Assembly: GCF_014805625.2 (NCBI RefSeq) | Contig: NW_023998422.1 | Coordinates: forward strand, 2,459,796 to 2,523,795 | Direction of reading: 5' to 3' | Source of the DNA: Glossina fuscipes | Lineage: Eukaryota > Arthropoda > Insecta > Diptera > Glossinidae | DNA: 64,000 nucleotides | In this document: positions 35,040 through 47,405 of the stretch, in pieces | How positions within the stretch are numbered: the stretch's first letter is position 1 | How the letters are laid out: every line of letters begins with the position of its first letter | The notes under the pieces: generated by a model | Databases searched by the model: none | Told to the model about the DNA's origin: nothing | The model's input: only the letters and a program-made list of their open reading frames with translations | Position numbers and translations under genes: made by a program

Positions 35040-35265
35040 ACGAGCAGCGACCGTTTCAAAGCATGGTGCTATATGTCCCGATCCAATCATCATCCTTCAT
35101 TCTTAAATTCATCGTTGGTCCACGCCTCGTAGGTGAATAAAGTTGCATCAAAATGATTCGAAAATTTTCGATTTCCTCTCTTTTCAACCCGAAGACATAT
35201 GGAGATGGAATCAGACGGACGGACGGACAGACGGATAATGACTCTAATTCAAGTCGTTTTATGTA
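35040..35265 (+). mobile_element. Mini-me-like repeat, subtype 1, with expanded GACG tract
   Basis: It has GCATCAAAATGATTCGAAAA and TTCCTCTCTTTTCAACCCG, then the longest GACG/GACA run in the window (35216-35236), then ATAATGACTCTAATTCAAGT. It sits only about 45 bp from the previous copy in the same direction. Confidence 0.68.
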
Positions 35266-37718
35266 CGTATCCACAGATACAAGCCGTGCATTTTCTAAAA
35301 AAGTATGAATTATGTTGGGTATATAAGATTCGTTGCGATGGGACTGCAGTTTTTGTAATGTTTGTTTTAATGTAAAAATTTGAAAGTTTTAGTGGAAATA
35401 ATAAAAAAGCTCGTGTCATTTGATTTAATGGCACTATTTGTCAGAATGAATATTTGCTAACAGCTTTTATGAATTTTTCGCACGTGTTTGTAGTTAACAA
35501 CAGGTTCAATAACATTAACATTAAATTTATGCACACACATGAATACATACATATACATACAGTGTATGGGGTATGTACATTAAACATTAACGTAAGCGTT
35601 CATAAATAATGTTTTACTTTCGTGTTTTCAGATAAACATATGTAGTGTGTTATGTAAAGTTCTTGTTTTTAAAGTAAATTATAAGGAACTAATAAACGCT
35701 TTTGCATAATGGAAAGGTTGCGCAAATTATTTCCACATGTACTTCTAAGAAACTAGAGAAGATATTAATTTTATTATGCCGTTCATTTTGCGGAGACGCT
35801 CTAAGCTTTTTATTAATTTAAGCATCGGATTAATTTGCCACTAAAATCTTTTGTTTGTTATCTATTGCGCGATGTAGTCTCTTTTCAAGTTTTTTTTTTT
35901 TTTTTTAATAATTTTTTATGGGATTTTAGCTTAAATAAAGAATTCTTTATTTAATCAAAAGATTTGTTTTTTTTTTGGTTTTCAATAAAGTTTTTTTTTT
36001 TTTTTTCAAATTTAATTCCGCCATTTGTCGTAAAATTTTATACTGAGTCATAGACGTTAGAAAATATTTATGAATTCATAAAAACGTCTTCTTTTTTATA
36101 CTTTCAAATACGCCCATAAAGTTTGTTTTATGCAATAAATAAAATTTCCGAAATACTATAATGTATCTATCGATCTACTTCGACATTGCTGCTAAGCATT
36201 TGCTGCAGTCATGCATATTAATGTTATAAAATATAAACAATCAAATATGTTCCGTCAAATGGTTTCGCATTGACAGACAAGCAGATTTCAAATAATGCCG
36301 AAATTATTCATAAATGCATGGATTCATGCACATAAACGTACTTGTGTGCATTGCATACTCATATACAGTTATTTTGCATAATTATGTAGGCACTAAACTC
36401 TCAACTCAGTCAAGCCCACATAAGCAGAAAGGCATCAAACCAAACAAAACAAAACAAAAATAAGAAGAAAAGAAAAAGAAATAAAAAGGAAGAAACAACA
36501 CACAAAAATATCAAAATATCAAAAATACTTACAAAGTATTATGTGAGTCATTAACTCGAAGTGGAAAATATACGTAATCTTCAAAGTCTTGCTATCATGT
36601 AATGGCATCAAAATATTTCCAAAATGATCGATCGTTTAATTTCGGTTACGGAATACTAATCAGAGCGTTAAGAGCGCCGTCTGTGTGGCCCTCTTTCATA
36701 TACACACATTACAAAAGGTGTGCTAGAATAATTTTCCCATTCTTTCCGCTAATTCGGCAAAAGTTTTATAAATGAAACTCGCATTAAAAATGGTTGCGAG
36801 TTTGTTCTCTCTCTCTCTCTCTTAAATGAAAATGATTGACTATCTTCCCTTTTCCTCAGTGAGTAAATTGTTGTCGAAAGACAAAGTTTCAGAGGCACTT
36901 TTGCAAATCGCCCTAGAACGGGCATTTCAATAGACAGGCAATCGGGTTTATCCTATCTGGTATATAATCTGTAGAATCTTTGAGGCATAGTTTTATTTTA
37001 GGATTCATCATGAAACCTATGAAGACCATATCAAAAAAATTTTTGAGATCTGAATCATGCCATTTCTTCTGTACCAGTTATTTATAGGAATATTATAAAA
37101 TTTCGATTTTTTCGGGTAATCCTTTAAGCTGTTTTGCAATTTTAAGTACACTTATACAGGTCAGGATCAGGTCAACTTCGTTATCTTTTACACTAGTAAC
37201 AAGGGCAGTTATTCAGTTATTTTCTCTATCGCCTTCAGAAGTGTAACGAGCCAAACTAAAGGTGGCTAAAGTGGCTCGAGAGATGGACTCAGTTTTTTAT
37301 CTTGGCAAAGACCAGTAATAGGTTGTTGGATTCCGAAACCTATGTGCTATTACCACCTTTCGATTGTGGGTAAACCTTAGATTAATTTTTACAGATCTTA
37401 AGATAACGCGTAATAACCATTGCGGTGAATCTATGTAGCCACCCATCAGGTCGAATCCAAAATATTAAAATAGGAAGGATGGATCGCTTTTGCACTTCTT
37501 AGATAGCCCTTGCAAGCATTGTTTTTTTTTTTAGTTTAGCGGAAGAAAACCTTCTAGGAATAACACTTCAAAGTCGATGGGTTGTCGTATAGCCGGGTAG
37601 ATAAGAGTTGCAACTACCAAATTGGTGTCCGCCGACTCAAATGTCTTGGTTGCACCTACACAGTGAGTGCTTGTTCGGTAAAGTCACAAAAAAAGCATCG
37701 ATTATCCAACCTTTCTCC

Positions 37719-37720
<2 letters not shown>

Positions 37721-37752
<32 letters not shown>
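37721..37752. repeat. (TC)n microsatellite
   Basis: About sixteen TC units. Frames crossing it read Ser-Leu or Arg-Glu repeats. Confidence 0.92.
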
Positions 37753-37753
<1 letters not shown>

Positions 37754-38667
37754 CCCCCTCCTTTCCGATCATGTCCATATTACACGTATAGGGGCTGCCC
37801 CTTAACTGATTGATCATATCGAAAACAAAAAAATATGCAATAGGTCCATCCTCAAGTATCTGCAGCAAGTTTTGCATAAATATCTGTTATAAACTGCAAA
37901 TGCGAAATGTGTTGATTCTTATGTGGTCGATTTTTATGGTCGAACCATGCACGCAAACTTTCAAACTAAATCCAAGACTCTAACCTAGTAACAGTAAGGC
38001 TTAGGATTTCATCACAAATCTTGAACATTTAAAGCAGACTTGTGAAATCGACAGCTAACAACACAACCTTTGGCGATCTGTCCAACGACGTATGCGCGGA
38101 TAACGCCCCTCTTCACGTCCCTATATCGAAGACCAATAGCTAAGATAAATCCTAGCGTTCTATCGTAATTCTCCTATACCTTAACATTCAAATGACAAGT
38201 GGACTAAAGTTTCGGTATGCAAATCGCATCCATTTTCGAAGATCTGTCGCTGGTAACATAACTTTTGCGAGTTTCGGTCTGCAGAATGCTAGGATGGACG
38301 GACTTTTTGCTGAGAAGGATAAGTCCAAATAGATCTCCTCTCTTCAATGATACGCGTAAAAGTCACTTAATTGGGAAAAATATAATAAATTTTTGAGTTA
38401 TTATCGAGTCATCTTCTTTCTTTAACATTTCATGCTGAGGTTAGGTTAAAGTAAATTTATCTGTCTAGTTGGCCATTAAAAGGAAAAATTGTAACGTTTT
38501 TAAAGCACGTTTAACGAAAATTGCCACATACGTATTATTTGAGTGCCAAACGTTTTTCTGGAAACTGCTTCCAATAGGACTTTTTACTGCGTTATTTTAT
38601 ACGAAAAATTTGAGGTTAATCCCAACAGTTTTGAGCGACCTATAGTAAGAGATGTATTTATGTATTT

Positions 38668-38688
38668 TTGTGTTGTGTTGTGTTGTGA
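38668..38688. repeat. (GTGTT)4 pentanucleotide tract
   Basis: Four tandem pentamers, ending GTGATG. Confidence 0.85.
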
Positions 38689-39320
38689 TGTTTAGAGCTT
38701 TATTTATGCTTAAAATTTATTGAAATTATCGAGGTTACCAAACCATAAAGATCACGCTATTAATTTTACTTTAACGTGGTAGCATAGCATTCATCTTGAG
38801 ACCAAGTACCGATTATAGTTCGTGTTATAGAGTAATTGACGAAATAATCGTTTAGTGTAACACCCTAACATTTAATAAAAACAATTTCTCCAAATCAATA
38901 CTTGTCTAGAAAAAGACAGAAAAAAAAAAAAAACAAAAAAATGAGAAATAAAAAATAAAACACAACTTCGATAAACGTTTCTTCTTCTTGTGAAGTGAAA
39001 CTTCATGCTCAGAATTCGTGATTATTTTATTTAAATGGCGAAGCACTTACTACATAATTTATCATGCAATTGTAATTTGGCAGCATTGACAGTGACAACG
39101 TTCAATAAACGAGTACATAAACTTATATTAATATGTTTGTCTATAGTTTGTTAACGTTGCCAATGTTGTCTCTTGAAGGTGTTTCTTTGTCATATATATG
39201 CTATTTGCTATATAATAATATCGATGTGACGGAATTTTTTATTCAGCTACACCCATGAAATGTTTAACGTTATAGTGTTTTGCTTTTCTTCGTCCACTCT
39301 CTTCCGCCCCCCTCCGTCTT

Positions 39321-39323
39321 TCA

Positions 39324-39354
<31 letters not shown>

Positions 39355-39356
39355 CC
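39321..39356. repeat. (CT)n microsatellite
   Basis: CT dinucleotides with a C-rich left flank. Confidence 0.92.
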
Positions 39357-40851
39357 GTCTCTAAACACCCTTCAAAAGTTAAATGTTAAGGTAATAGCAA
39401 GTCTTACAAATCAATTTCATAGTAATTGTATAAAATTACTCGTAATAATTTTATCCTTATCCAGCAATCGCTTAAAGATATTTAAATGCAATCAACCATC
39501 ATCGCAACTCATCAGAATTATTTAAGTGGATTTACGTACTTGCAAGATTGGCATTTCGACTCCATTAGTGTAATTAAGTATTAGATAAAGTTTATTATAA
39601 CATTATGTAAACATTGAGAGGGAAGATTATATTCTAAGGCTTCCAAAACCAGTAAAATAAAAATAGAAAAAAAAAAGTCTGAGCCGTCCACACATTCTAT
39701 CTACTTAACCATTAAAAAAAGGTTTTGATCTTAGCTTGCAATATCGAAAGAAAGACTTCTACACGCATCGAGACAATCTTCAGAGTTGAAGGCAATAGGG
39801 GCCAGTAACGCAGTACAATTAAAGCCAAGAGACGCTTCACAAAAATATGTTTCCTTGCAACTGCGGCCTTACAAAGAGGTTGATAAGTGATCAGCTAAGA
39901 CAGTGCATAACATTAGAAATCGTGACAGTTAAGTAACTGCTTATGATATGTTTTTGTTTATACTTGACATAACTCCTCTAGAACACTTTTTTGAATACGA
40001 AAATTTTGTTTCAAGAATTTGATAAAAATAATTCCGGAAATTCCGGCAGAGCTTGAACTTGTTTATCTTGCTTGAAAGGCATTTTCGTATAGATTCATGA
40101 GACGAGACTTGCCTCCAAATGCGACCATATCTTTAACGTGACTACATAGGTCGTTTCCAGAACTCTGTTAAGAGACTTGATAACTTCCATTCTATTGTTC
40201 ATCAACAACAAAAGCAAAATTGCAATTCGTGAAGTAAACATTTCCTCTTCATATTCTGCGGCGCTATTAATTCATTTGTATTAGCACAGGACCTGCTGAA
40301 AGCGATATATCGCTTGATTTTGTTGGATGGCAATAATAAATCGGTCGGCATTGCAGCGAACATCTATCTATTCTTATGGCTTTTTTCGATTCACACGCGA
40401 CTAATTTTATTGTGTCAAACTCTGTCCCGCATAGAGTATTAAAGAAAAGTTAAGTAAAGTACATTACTGCACCCGGGGCAATGCTTGCGGACTTATGTCA
40501 GCAATAGGACAACGATAATTCAAAGGTTAAGAACGAATGAAAGAAAAACCATCTCTTTGAAGTTTAAAGTAAAGTTTCAAAGAGTTCAAAAATGCCATGT
40601 AAACGGAAACCTTTCAGCATAATCCGAAGATATCATAGAAAAAGCTTTTCACATCCAGCCATGTAACATACCATCCTAATAAAAAGCCAATATGTCGGCT
40701 TTGGTAATTATGTGAGTGTTATTCGGACGTCTCTTGGCCCCAACATTGGATCAATATGAAGTGATATCTCCCTATGGGTTTTCGAGTTACAGAGCTTTAT
40801 GGATAGATTTACAACAATTGTATATAAACTGAAAGTGCATTAAAGCAAGTA

Positions 40852-41125
40852 AAAGCACTATAGTGGTCACCGGCCCACCATTACCCTAAACCATACCCTA
40901 AATCCCCCTTTGTGCACGTTATTCATGTAGCGAGTTTCTAAAATGGAGCGTTAAAAGGAAAATGATCGAAAAAGTGGTCCGATCGAAACAAATTTCACCA
41001 CCATTCGTCCTTGCGTCAAAACATTTGAGTGAACAAAAATTGTTGCCTGTAGGTTGAACGCTAGAAAACAAACAGCAATCAGACGGACAGACAAACTTGG
41101 AGCGATTCAAAAGATGATTCTGAAT
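40852..41125 (+). mobile_element. Mini-me-like repeat, subtype 1, with left end
   Basis: The left end is CAAGTAAAAGCACTATAGTG with ACCGGCCCACCATTACCCTA. Then come AAAGTGGTCCGATCGAAAC, CCTGTAGGTTGAACGC, CAGACGGACAGACAAAC and TTCAAAAGATGATTCTGAAT. The frame 40919-41146 (minus) is inside the element. Confidence 0.74.
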
Positions 41126-41278
41126 ACAAGCAACATACAGTCGCACTTACCTAACTTACCTACTACAAGTAGTGTAGTGTAGTAAGCAAATGCAAAAATA
41201 ATAATAACTGAAGGAAAGATTACTAAAATTCATAAAGAAAACACAAACCCAATACTTTTGGAAATGGAAATAACATAA

Positions 41279-41560
41279 AACAAGTAAGAAAGTTTAATTG
41301 CATTCCGACTGCCATTAAAACCTTTAACACCACATCCTTTTATTTATTCCCATAAAAAAGTGAATGGAATAAAATTTATCTTTCACCTTTTAGTTCACTA
41401 AGAAGATCGTGAGGAAAAATTAATTCACCCCGTCGTGCCGCATTCTACTCTCCAAGTCCTCTTAATTTGATGCCCATACTGATGGTATTGTGGACAGACA
41501 GACATATATGGCATAATCGATTCGAATGTAAATTCTTGGTTATATTTTTATAGTCAACAT
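41279..41560 (+). mobile_element. Mini-me-like repeat, subtype 2, internally deleted
   Basis: The left end ACAAGTAAGAAAGTTTAATTG matches ACAAGTACGAAAGTTATATT at 46748. The block TTAATTTGATGCCCATACTG parallels 46850. It then passes directly into GACAGACAGACATATATGGC and ATCGATTCGAATGTAAATTC. Confidence 0.66.
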
Positions 41561-42549
41561 GCTGATTATATAGAATGTGTGAACTGTTCGTAGCGCATAT
41601 GAACTACAAAATAATATATTCCCTATCAGGGCTAATTAAGCTGCCATTGTCTGTCCTACCCATCAGTTGATAGCGAGATTACTACTTTAGATGTGGAAAG
41701 CAACTGCTCTACTATAAATTTTTTCTTATCATGCGCATCAAATTATTTTCGGTAAACGACAGGTATATGGACTCTCGCACAATTAGTAAATAATTAATAA
41801 TTCACATAACTTCCGCTCTTTACCGCCATACTGGCATAATCATCAAACACAGAGTGTGTGTAACATAAAAATAAGATTGTATTGAAACGACTTGACAAAA
41901 AGATAAAAATATTTTCTAATACTTTATTACGGCATATACACATTCATACTGACAAAAGTTTATGAGGGAATTCGCAAAAGACAGTTGGACGGAGGATGAT
42001 GTTTATGCTCGTCATGTACAGTTAATTGATTAGAACGCTCATATTAGGTCTGAGAATTTGAATAAACTGGCTCATGGGTTATTCCGCAATTACGAACACC
42101 CATCAGCAAATACATTGAACTTTACAGGCATGAAGTTTAGTTTGTTTAATTCTCTTTGAGAAGAGATGGCATTGTATAAAAATATTATTTGGAGGTAAGA
42201 TAAGATATAGGTATAAGGTGCAATAGATATCAATCGCATGAACAAACAAATATTGTACGCTACGTGGCAATTGAAGAGTTCCGGACAAACACAAAATTGT
42301 GAAAGTGTTCTGACGAGTGACGAGTCGTCGCGATACTAACTGACTTTTATTGAGAAAAAAGCCAAAAAAATACAGATCATATAAGATTAAATAAAATTTT
42401 TAATTTGGTACTGTGAAGGCCTCTCTTTTCAACAATAAATACATTTTTCATTAATTTTTCCTTTTTTTTCTTTTAACGGTAAATATATTTTAATTGCATA
42501 ATCAAAAAAATGCTTTTATAACCGCAATTTACAATTCCCTATACAATCT
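41561..42549. other. Gene-free stretch
   Basis: AT-rich, no repeat family match, no frame above chance. Confidence 0.55.
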
Positions 42550-42649
42550 GTGCGTATATATATATATATATATATATGTGTGCGTGTATGTATGTATGTG
42601 TGTATGTATGTGTATGTGTGTATGTGTATGTGTGTGTATGTGTGTGTGT
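42550..42649. repeat. Compound (TA)n-(TATG)n-(TG)n microsatellite
   Basis: A clean TA run of about 13 units passes into TATG/TG units over about 75 bp. No transposon motif flanks it. Confidence 0.93.
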
Positions 42650-43620
42650 TTATAGAAATAAAAGATAATTTTTACTGAATGTTAATGAATTGATTTGTTA
42701 ACTAATTTGTGTATATGTTCCGTGTGAGTGTTCGCTCTGCAACGGAACTAATTAATTTACAAAAATTCAATTTGTATGAAATGAGAAAATGTTATAATTA
42801 AAAGTTTTACTTGCCTGTAACAAAACCATTTAGTGAACGTGAGTTTTTAATTGCACTTTTACAACAGCAATAACAACGGCAACAAACAAGAAGAACAACA
42901 AGAACAGCAAGAGAAAACGAACACAACGAACTAAACTAACGTACTGACAAAGCACAAATCATTGCTAAGCTACTCTTGTTCCGACTGCATTCAATTCTTT
43001 CTTTCGTTTTTCTTTTGTCTCTCTAGAGTTACAAATAATTTATGCCAGCCTTTATTTATTCTTTTATTTCTTTTCATTTTTACATTTTTATTTTTTTGAC
43101 TTTTGTGTTTTTTTTTTGCTAAAGAGACTCCAGCTCTCCTATGATATTTAATTAAAATTGCTAATGAATTTCTGAAGAAAATCATAGCAAGCAAATGTTG
43201 TGATGAAATGGAGAATGGTTTGTAATTTTCTTAAAAGCGAAGTCAGTATCAACATTACAATAACAATGCGAAGATATATGAGGAGAGTTTGAGAAGATAA
43301 ACGTTATCCTCTCAATATCAGGTATGTTGTTTTTTTAATGTTGTTCCTATTACTTTTGTTGTTGTTGTTGTTGTTGTTGTTGGTGTTTTTTTTACTGAAC
43401 AATAAGAATCAATCAATTAAATTGGACTTGAATTCAACGATATGATATGAAACGAAGAGAGAGAATTGCATAAGAAACGCAATCAAGTCAGAAGAGAATA
43501 CTAGTCTTTCATTTATCATCATTGAAGAGTAGTCGATTAATTTCATCGGGTCTTGTGCAACAAATAAAAAGTACGTTTAAAACATTCTCCTCCTGACTAA
43601 GTTGCTTCGTGATTAGGTTT

Positions 43621-43652
<32 letters not shown>

Positions 43653-44168
43653 TTTGCAAAATGCAAAAAAAAGACTCTCAACTTTGCCTAATTAAGGTTG
43701 AAAAGCTTTTAGTGTCTTTCAAATTTTTAAAAATATAACACATAAAAATGTGCTGAGTGGGTTAAAAATGAAAACTTTAATCGAATTTCCTTCTTTTATT
43801 TTTTTTTTTGCGGTATCATAAAAACCCAGTTCTTTTTTTTTCGTTCTTGTTTTCCTTTTCTCTCTTTCTTTGTCTAATTGTGAAAATGTACGTACGAACG
43901 GTTCCTAAAAGAAAAAAAGAAGGAAAAAATACCACCTTTTGAAATATCAACCGATTTGTGCAGATGAACTTCTTTTATTCTGCAAGTATTGAGAAAACAC
44001 ATCAGCATTAACACACAGACGGCAAGCGTATATAATTCTAAAACTTGAACTAAAGAGTTTATTGACTTGTACACCTTCAACTCTTTACCATCAAAACAGA
44101 GGAGCAACGACAACGGCATAAAAACTCTTTCAAATGTATTCAACAAAGAAAATGTATTACAAAAAAAA
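42650..44168. other. Gene-free stretch up to the gap
   Basis: It contains an AAC/AAG triplet tract (42863-42915), a GTT run (43357-43382), a TA run (43620-43646) followed by T, and T-rich blocks to 43900. No gene is seen. Confidence 0.6.
43357..43382. repeat. (GTT)n microsatellite
   Basis: About eight perfect GTT units. Confidence 0.92.
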
Positions 44169-44568
44169 NNNNNNNNNNNNNNNNNNNNNNNNNNNNNNNN
44201 NNNNNNNNNNNNNNNNNNNNNNNNNNNNNNNNNNNNNNNNNNNNNNNNNNNNNNNNNNNNNNNNNNNNNNNNNNNNNNNNNNNNNNNNNNNNNNNNNNNN
44301 NNNNNNNNNNNNNNNNNNNNNNNNNNNNNNNNNNNNNNNNNNNNNNNNNNNNNNNNNNNNNNNNNNNNNNNNNNNNNNNNNNNNNNNNNNNNNNNNNNNN
44401 NNNNNNNNNNNNNNNNNNNNNNNNNNNNNNNNNNNNNNNNNNNNNNNNNNNNNNNNNNNNNNNNNNNNNNNNNNNNNNNNNNNNNNNNNNNNNNNNNNNN
44501 NNNNNNNNNNNNNNNNNNNNNNNNNNNNNNNNNNNNNNNNNNNNNNNNNNNNNNNNNNNNNNNNNNNN
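44169..44568. other. Assembly gap, 400 Ns
   Basis: Exactly 400 Ns, entered from an A homopolymer on the left and leaving into an AAC/ACAAC tract on the right. The gap probably sits on simple repeats, and its true size is not known from the sequence. Frames written through it have no meaning. Confidence 0.99.
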
Positions 44569-44664
44569 AAGAACAGCAGCAACAGCATCAACACAACACA
44601 ACACAACATAACACATATACATACATACATACATGCATACATATATATATATATATATATATAT
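44569..44664. repeat. (CAG/CAA), (ACAAC)n, (CATA)n and (TA)n run
   Basis: Four simple repeats in a row immediately right of the gap. Confidence 0.88.
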
Positions 44665-44796
44665 GCGCAATGTAACTGCCATTCAACATCAAATCATTCG
44701 ACATTATATATATGAAGAAATGTATTGCGTGCACGCGTTGCTTCTATGCGTTTGTATGCGTTTAGATTGTTCGCTAACTAAACGACAATGCTGCAG

Positions 44797-44859
44797 TTGA
44801 TGATTGTGTTGATGCTGATGTTGATGCTGATGCTGATGCTGATGTTGTTGTTGTTGTTG
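44797..44859. repeat. (GATGCT)n hexanucleotide repeat with GTT end
   Basis: GATGCTGATGTT-type units give a Leu-Met repeat in the plus frame 44788-45012, which I take to be repeat translation and not a signal peptide. Confidence 0.85.
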
Positions 44860-46747
44860 ATTTTGCATACGAATGCTGTTGCATTCAATTTTCTAAAGTC
44901 AAGAAAAATATACGCAATCAACGTGAGTGAGAGTTTGTTTTTCATTTTTTTTTTTTTTTTTAATTTTTACCACCGACTTGATAGAGTTGAAAGCATGTGT
45001 GAGTATATTTAAATACATCAACGCTTTTAAGCACAAATATATATATATATATATATATATATTGTAAGTGGTAGTTTTGCGTTATCATTGTCTGGTTTGC
45101 TTGGATCAACTTACACCGCGCTCACCTGGCTACCACATCTGGACTTGAATAATATCCGTATCCTGCTGTAGATCAATATTTACGTCATGGTCCAAATAAC
45201 AGACCCTATCCGTTCTGAAATGCAATACAATACTCTACCGTAGTCTACTAAATATAATCAAGAATCACGTTTTTACTTAGTTTTTATAATTATGTAATCA
45301 TTGGTATTCTTGCAATCGAAGGACAGATGGGCGGGTAGATAAAACATAGCCATTTCTTGCGTTTAAAAAATGTATTTACTTTCTTATGCAATTAAAAAAA
45401 AAGTTCCTGGCTTTTCTCAACAAAACATACATACATACATTCTTGTATTCTAAACATTATTTACTAAATTAAATTCGTAGCATATTGATGGATAGACTTT
45501 TGCTATTATTTTGCTTTAAATTATTTAAAAGTTGCCAGTCTTCATAAGCCCTACAGCATGGTCTGATAGAACGTGTTACGCGACTTATAGAACTATTTAT
45601 TTTGAGAAGCCCGTGAACTTTTCCTTCCATTTATCAAATAAATATATAAATATTATTATTGTCGTTATGAATTTAGCCAGAAAAATAGATTCCAAGACTA
45701 AAGTCTTAAAGAACTAGCATCTAACGCTAGTGACGTTATTGAAAACTCTATCGCACTGGAGATTTGAACTTACGACCATTGAGTATTATAAAAATAACAA
45801 ACATGGTTTCTATTGAAAAAAAAAAAAAAAAAAAAAAAATATTTCTGTTGTCGGCGTTACGTCTCAAATTTTGAGTTTGTTTGACTAGGTTCCTGCGAGG
45901 AAATAAACATTAGAGACACAGGCAGCCTGGTGGGATAAATAGAAATCATTCCAAGTCGGTAAACTACTGTACAAAGTAAGTCTGTCGAAATCTTTGCATG
46001 GTATTGTTAAAATAACATAGGAGCTTGAATATACCGGTAATGTCAATAAAGGTGTAGGGTACAATTACGCTCATGATTTTGATCGATGCATAATTATTAT
46101 GAGGAATTCATGTCTTTTGCATGCATTTATGAATTATTCCTTTCAAATTCATATAAATATATGTAAAAATATATATATAAATATACGCACACGCCCCTAC
46201 GAATATATAATCAAACAAGTATTTTGCATGTTACGAAACGATAAAAACGTAAAATTTCATAAAAGAAAAAAATCGAGACATTCTCAAGTCACAAAATGTA
46301 AAAATGGCGTAAATCTCATAAACTTTATCGTTAGTGAATGCGGTTTATTTATAAACGAAATTGATTGAAGAGGAATTTTGTTGCTTTTTTCTCATTTGTT
46401 TGTACGCAATCAAGTTAGAGTGGTCCGTTTGCAGATCAATGATAACTAACTATTTTATTAAAATCATATGTCATTTTTCTTTTTCTTTTTTTCATCCACG
46501 ATAACCCAATTCGTGTTGCAATTACATTTGGTCGGTTCGAATATTGGAAATTGAAGGATCTCTGCTATACTTAAAAGGCAGGCTAAATATCTTACCCGTC
46601 CGATGTCCAAAGAAATCGTAATATCCATAAAGTCAAGCTAACAAGAGGACTATCGCATGCGACGGCAATATTGTATAGAGTCCTGCGTATTATAATAACT
46701 ATTATAAGGTCTGAAAGCCACTTATCCGAAAAGCTGAATTCACTTAA
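44860..46747. other. Gene-free stretch
   Basis: It contains a TA run (45038-45063), a SINE-B copy and an A run (45817-45838). The frame 46099-46368 is AT-rich with no motif. Confidence 0.55.
45640..45785 (-). mobile_element. SINE-B, copy 2
   Basis: On minus the T-arm-like GTAAGTTCAAATCTCC is followed by AGTGCGATAGAG, TTTTCAATAACG, GTTAGATGCTAG and CTTTAGTCTTGGAATC, then a TAA-rich tail. It aligns with 2620-2775. The 5' tRNA half is missing, as in a truncated SINE. Confidence 0.58.
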
Positions 46748-47405
46748 AACAAGTACGAAAGTTATATTTGGCGGGGGCCGAATCTCGCGTACCCACCACT
46801 AAGTTTTTCGCATTTTATTCTACAAGCCCTTTTATTTGATACCCATATCGCTGGTGCTATTAAGAATAAATTAATCGCCATGCCTTCCATATTCACCTTA
46901 AAATTAACCCAATATATCTTCTTTTAAGGAGTGCACAAGGTAGTTTTAAACATTCGGTCGGTGTTTGCCTTATAAGCCTATAAGCATATAACCTCGAAAA
47001 AGTGCAACAGAGTTTAATCACTTGTAACTTTTTCTGGGCATGGCGGATGGTTTCGATTTTTGAACGTAAGGAGTAGAGTGCGTCGTAAAGTAATTGTAGA
47101 AAATTTCAGTCTTCTAATTTTCATAATTTTCGAGTAACGAGCAAAAATCAAAAAAATTTTGTTAAAAAAAAACGGCTTTGCGTGAAGCCTGCGCTGCTGA
47201 AATTCCTTTTCATTTTTGCTACCAGGAGAGTGCCAATAACACAGGGATGGACAGACATGGCTAAATCAACTCAGAATTTCACACTGATCAAGAATGTATA
47301 CATTATTTACAGGGTGTCTGAAGCTTTTTTTTTTTGGGTGTTACATATATTTCGGAAAAAAACAAAATGACTATATCCCCATCTTACAGTGGGGGATATA
47401 AAAAC
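46748..47405 (+). mobile_element. Mini-me-like repeat, subtype 2, best full copy
   Basis: Left end ACAAGTACGAAAGTTATATT, GGGGGCCGAATCTCGCGTAC and CCACCACT. The middle has TTTATTTGATACCCATATCG and TCGAGTAACGAGCAAAAAT. The right part has GGATGGACAGACATGGCTA, TCAACTCAGAATTTCACAC, GATCAAGAATGTATACATT, GGGTGTCTGAAGC and TGGGTGTTACATATA, with the edge TATATCCCCATC and GGGGGATATAAAAAC. This end grammar is the one shared by mini-me-type repeats of flies. About 658 bp, non-coding. Confidence 0.8.

Larger units (their letters stand above)
35266..40851. other. Long gene-free stretch
   Basis: AT-rich DNA with T runs (35890-35906, 35991-36006), CT tracts (36808-36822, 37721-37752, 39321-39356), a (GTGTT)n tract (38668-38688) and A runs (38920-38940). 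37100-38360 is somewhat richer in GC but has no frame or family match I can support. Confidence 0.55.

Noticed and set aside
37370..37460. tRNA-like 'AGGTCGAATCC' near 37449
   Set aside because: It is one base short of box B, no box A lies at proper spacing, and no second copy was found.
35280..40850. CRISPR-like or regularly spaced repeats
   Set aside because: Only simple CT and pentamer tracts are present, with no regular spacers; also the wrong kind of genome.
44067..44715. Four frames of 161-202 codons around 44.1-44.7 kb
   Set aside because: They exist only because the 400 Ns are read as open; no real coding sequence is involved.
44788..44880. Leu/Met-rich start resembling a signal peptide
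   Set aside because: It is the direct translation of a GATGCT hexanucleotide repeat.
45640..45785. Possible tRNA gene from the GTTCAAATC box B on minus
   Set aside because: There is no box A or 5' half, and the body matches 2620-2775, so it is a SINE fragment.
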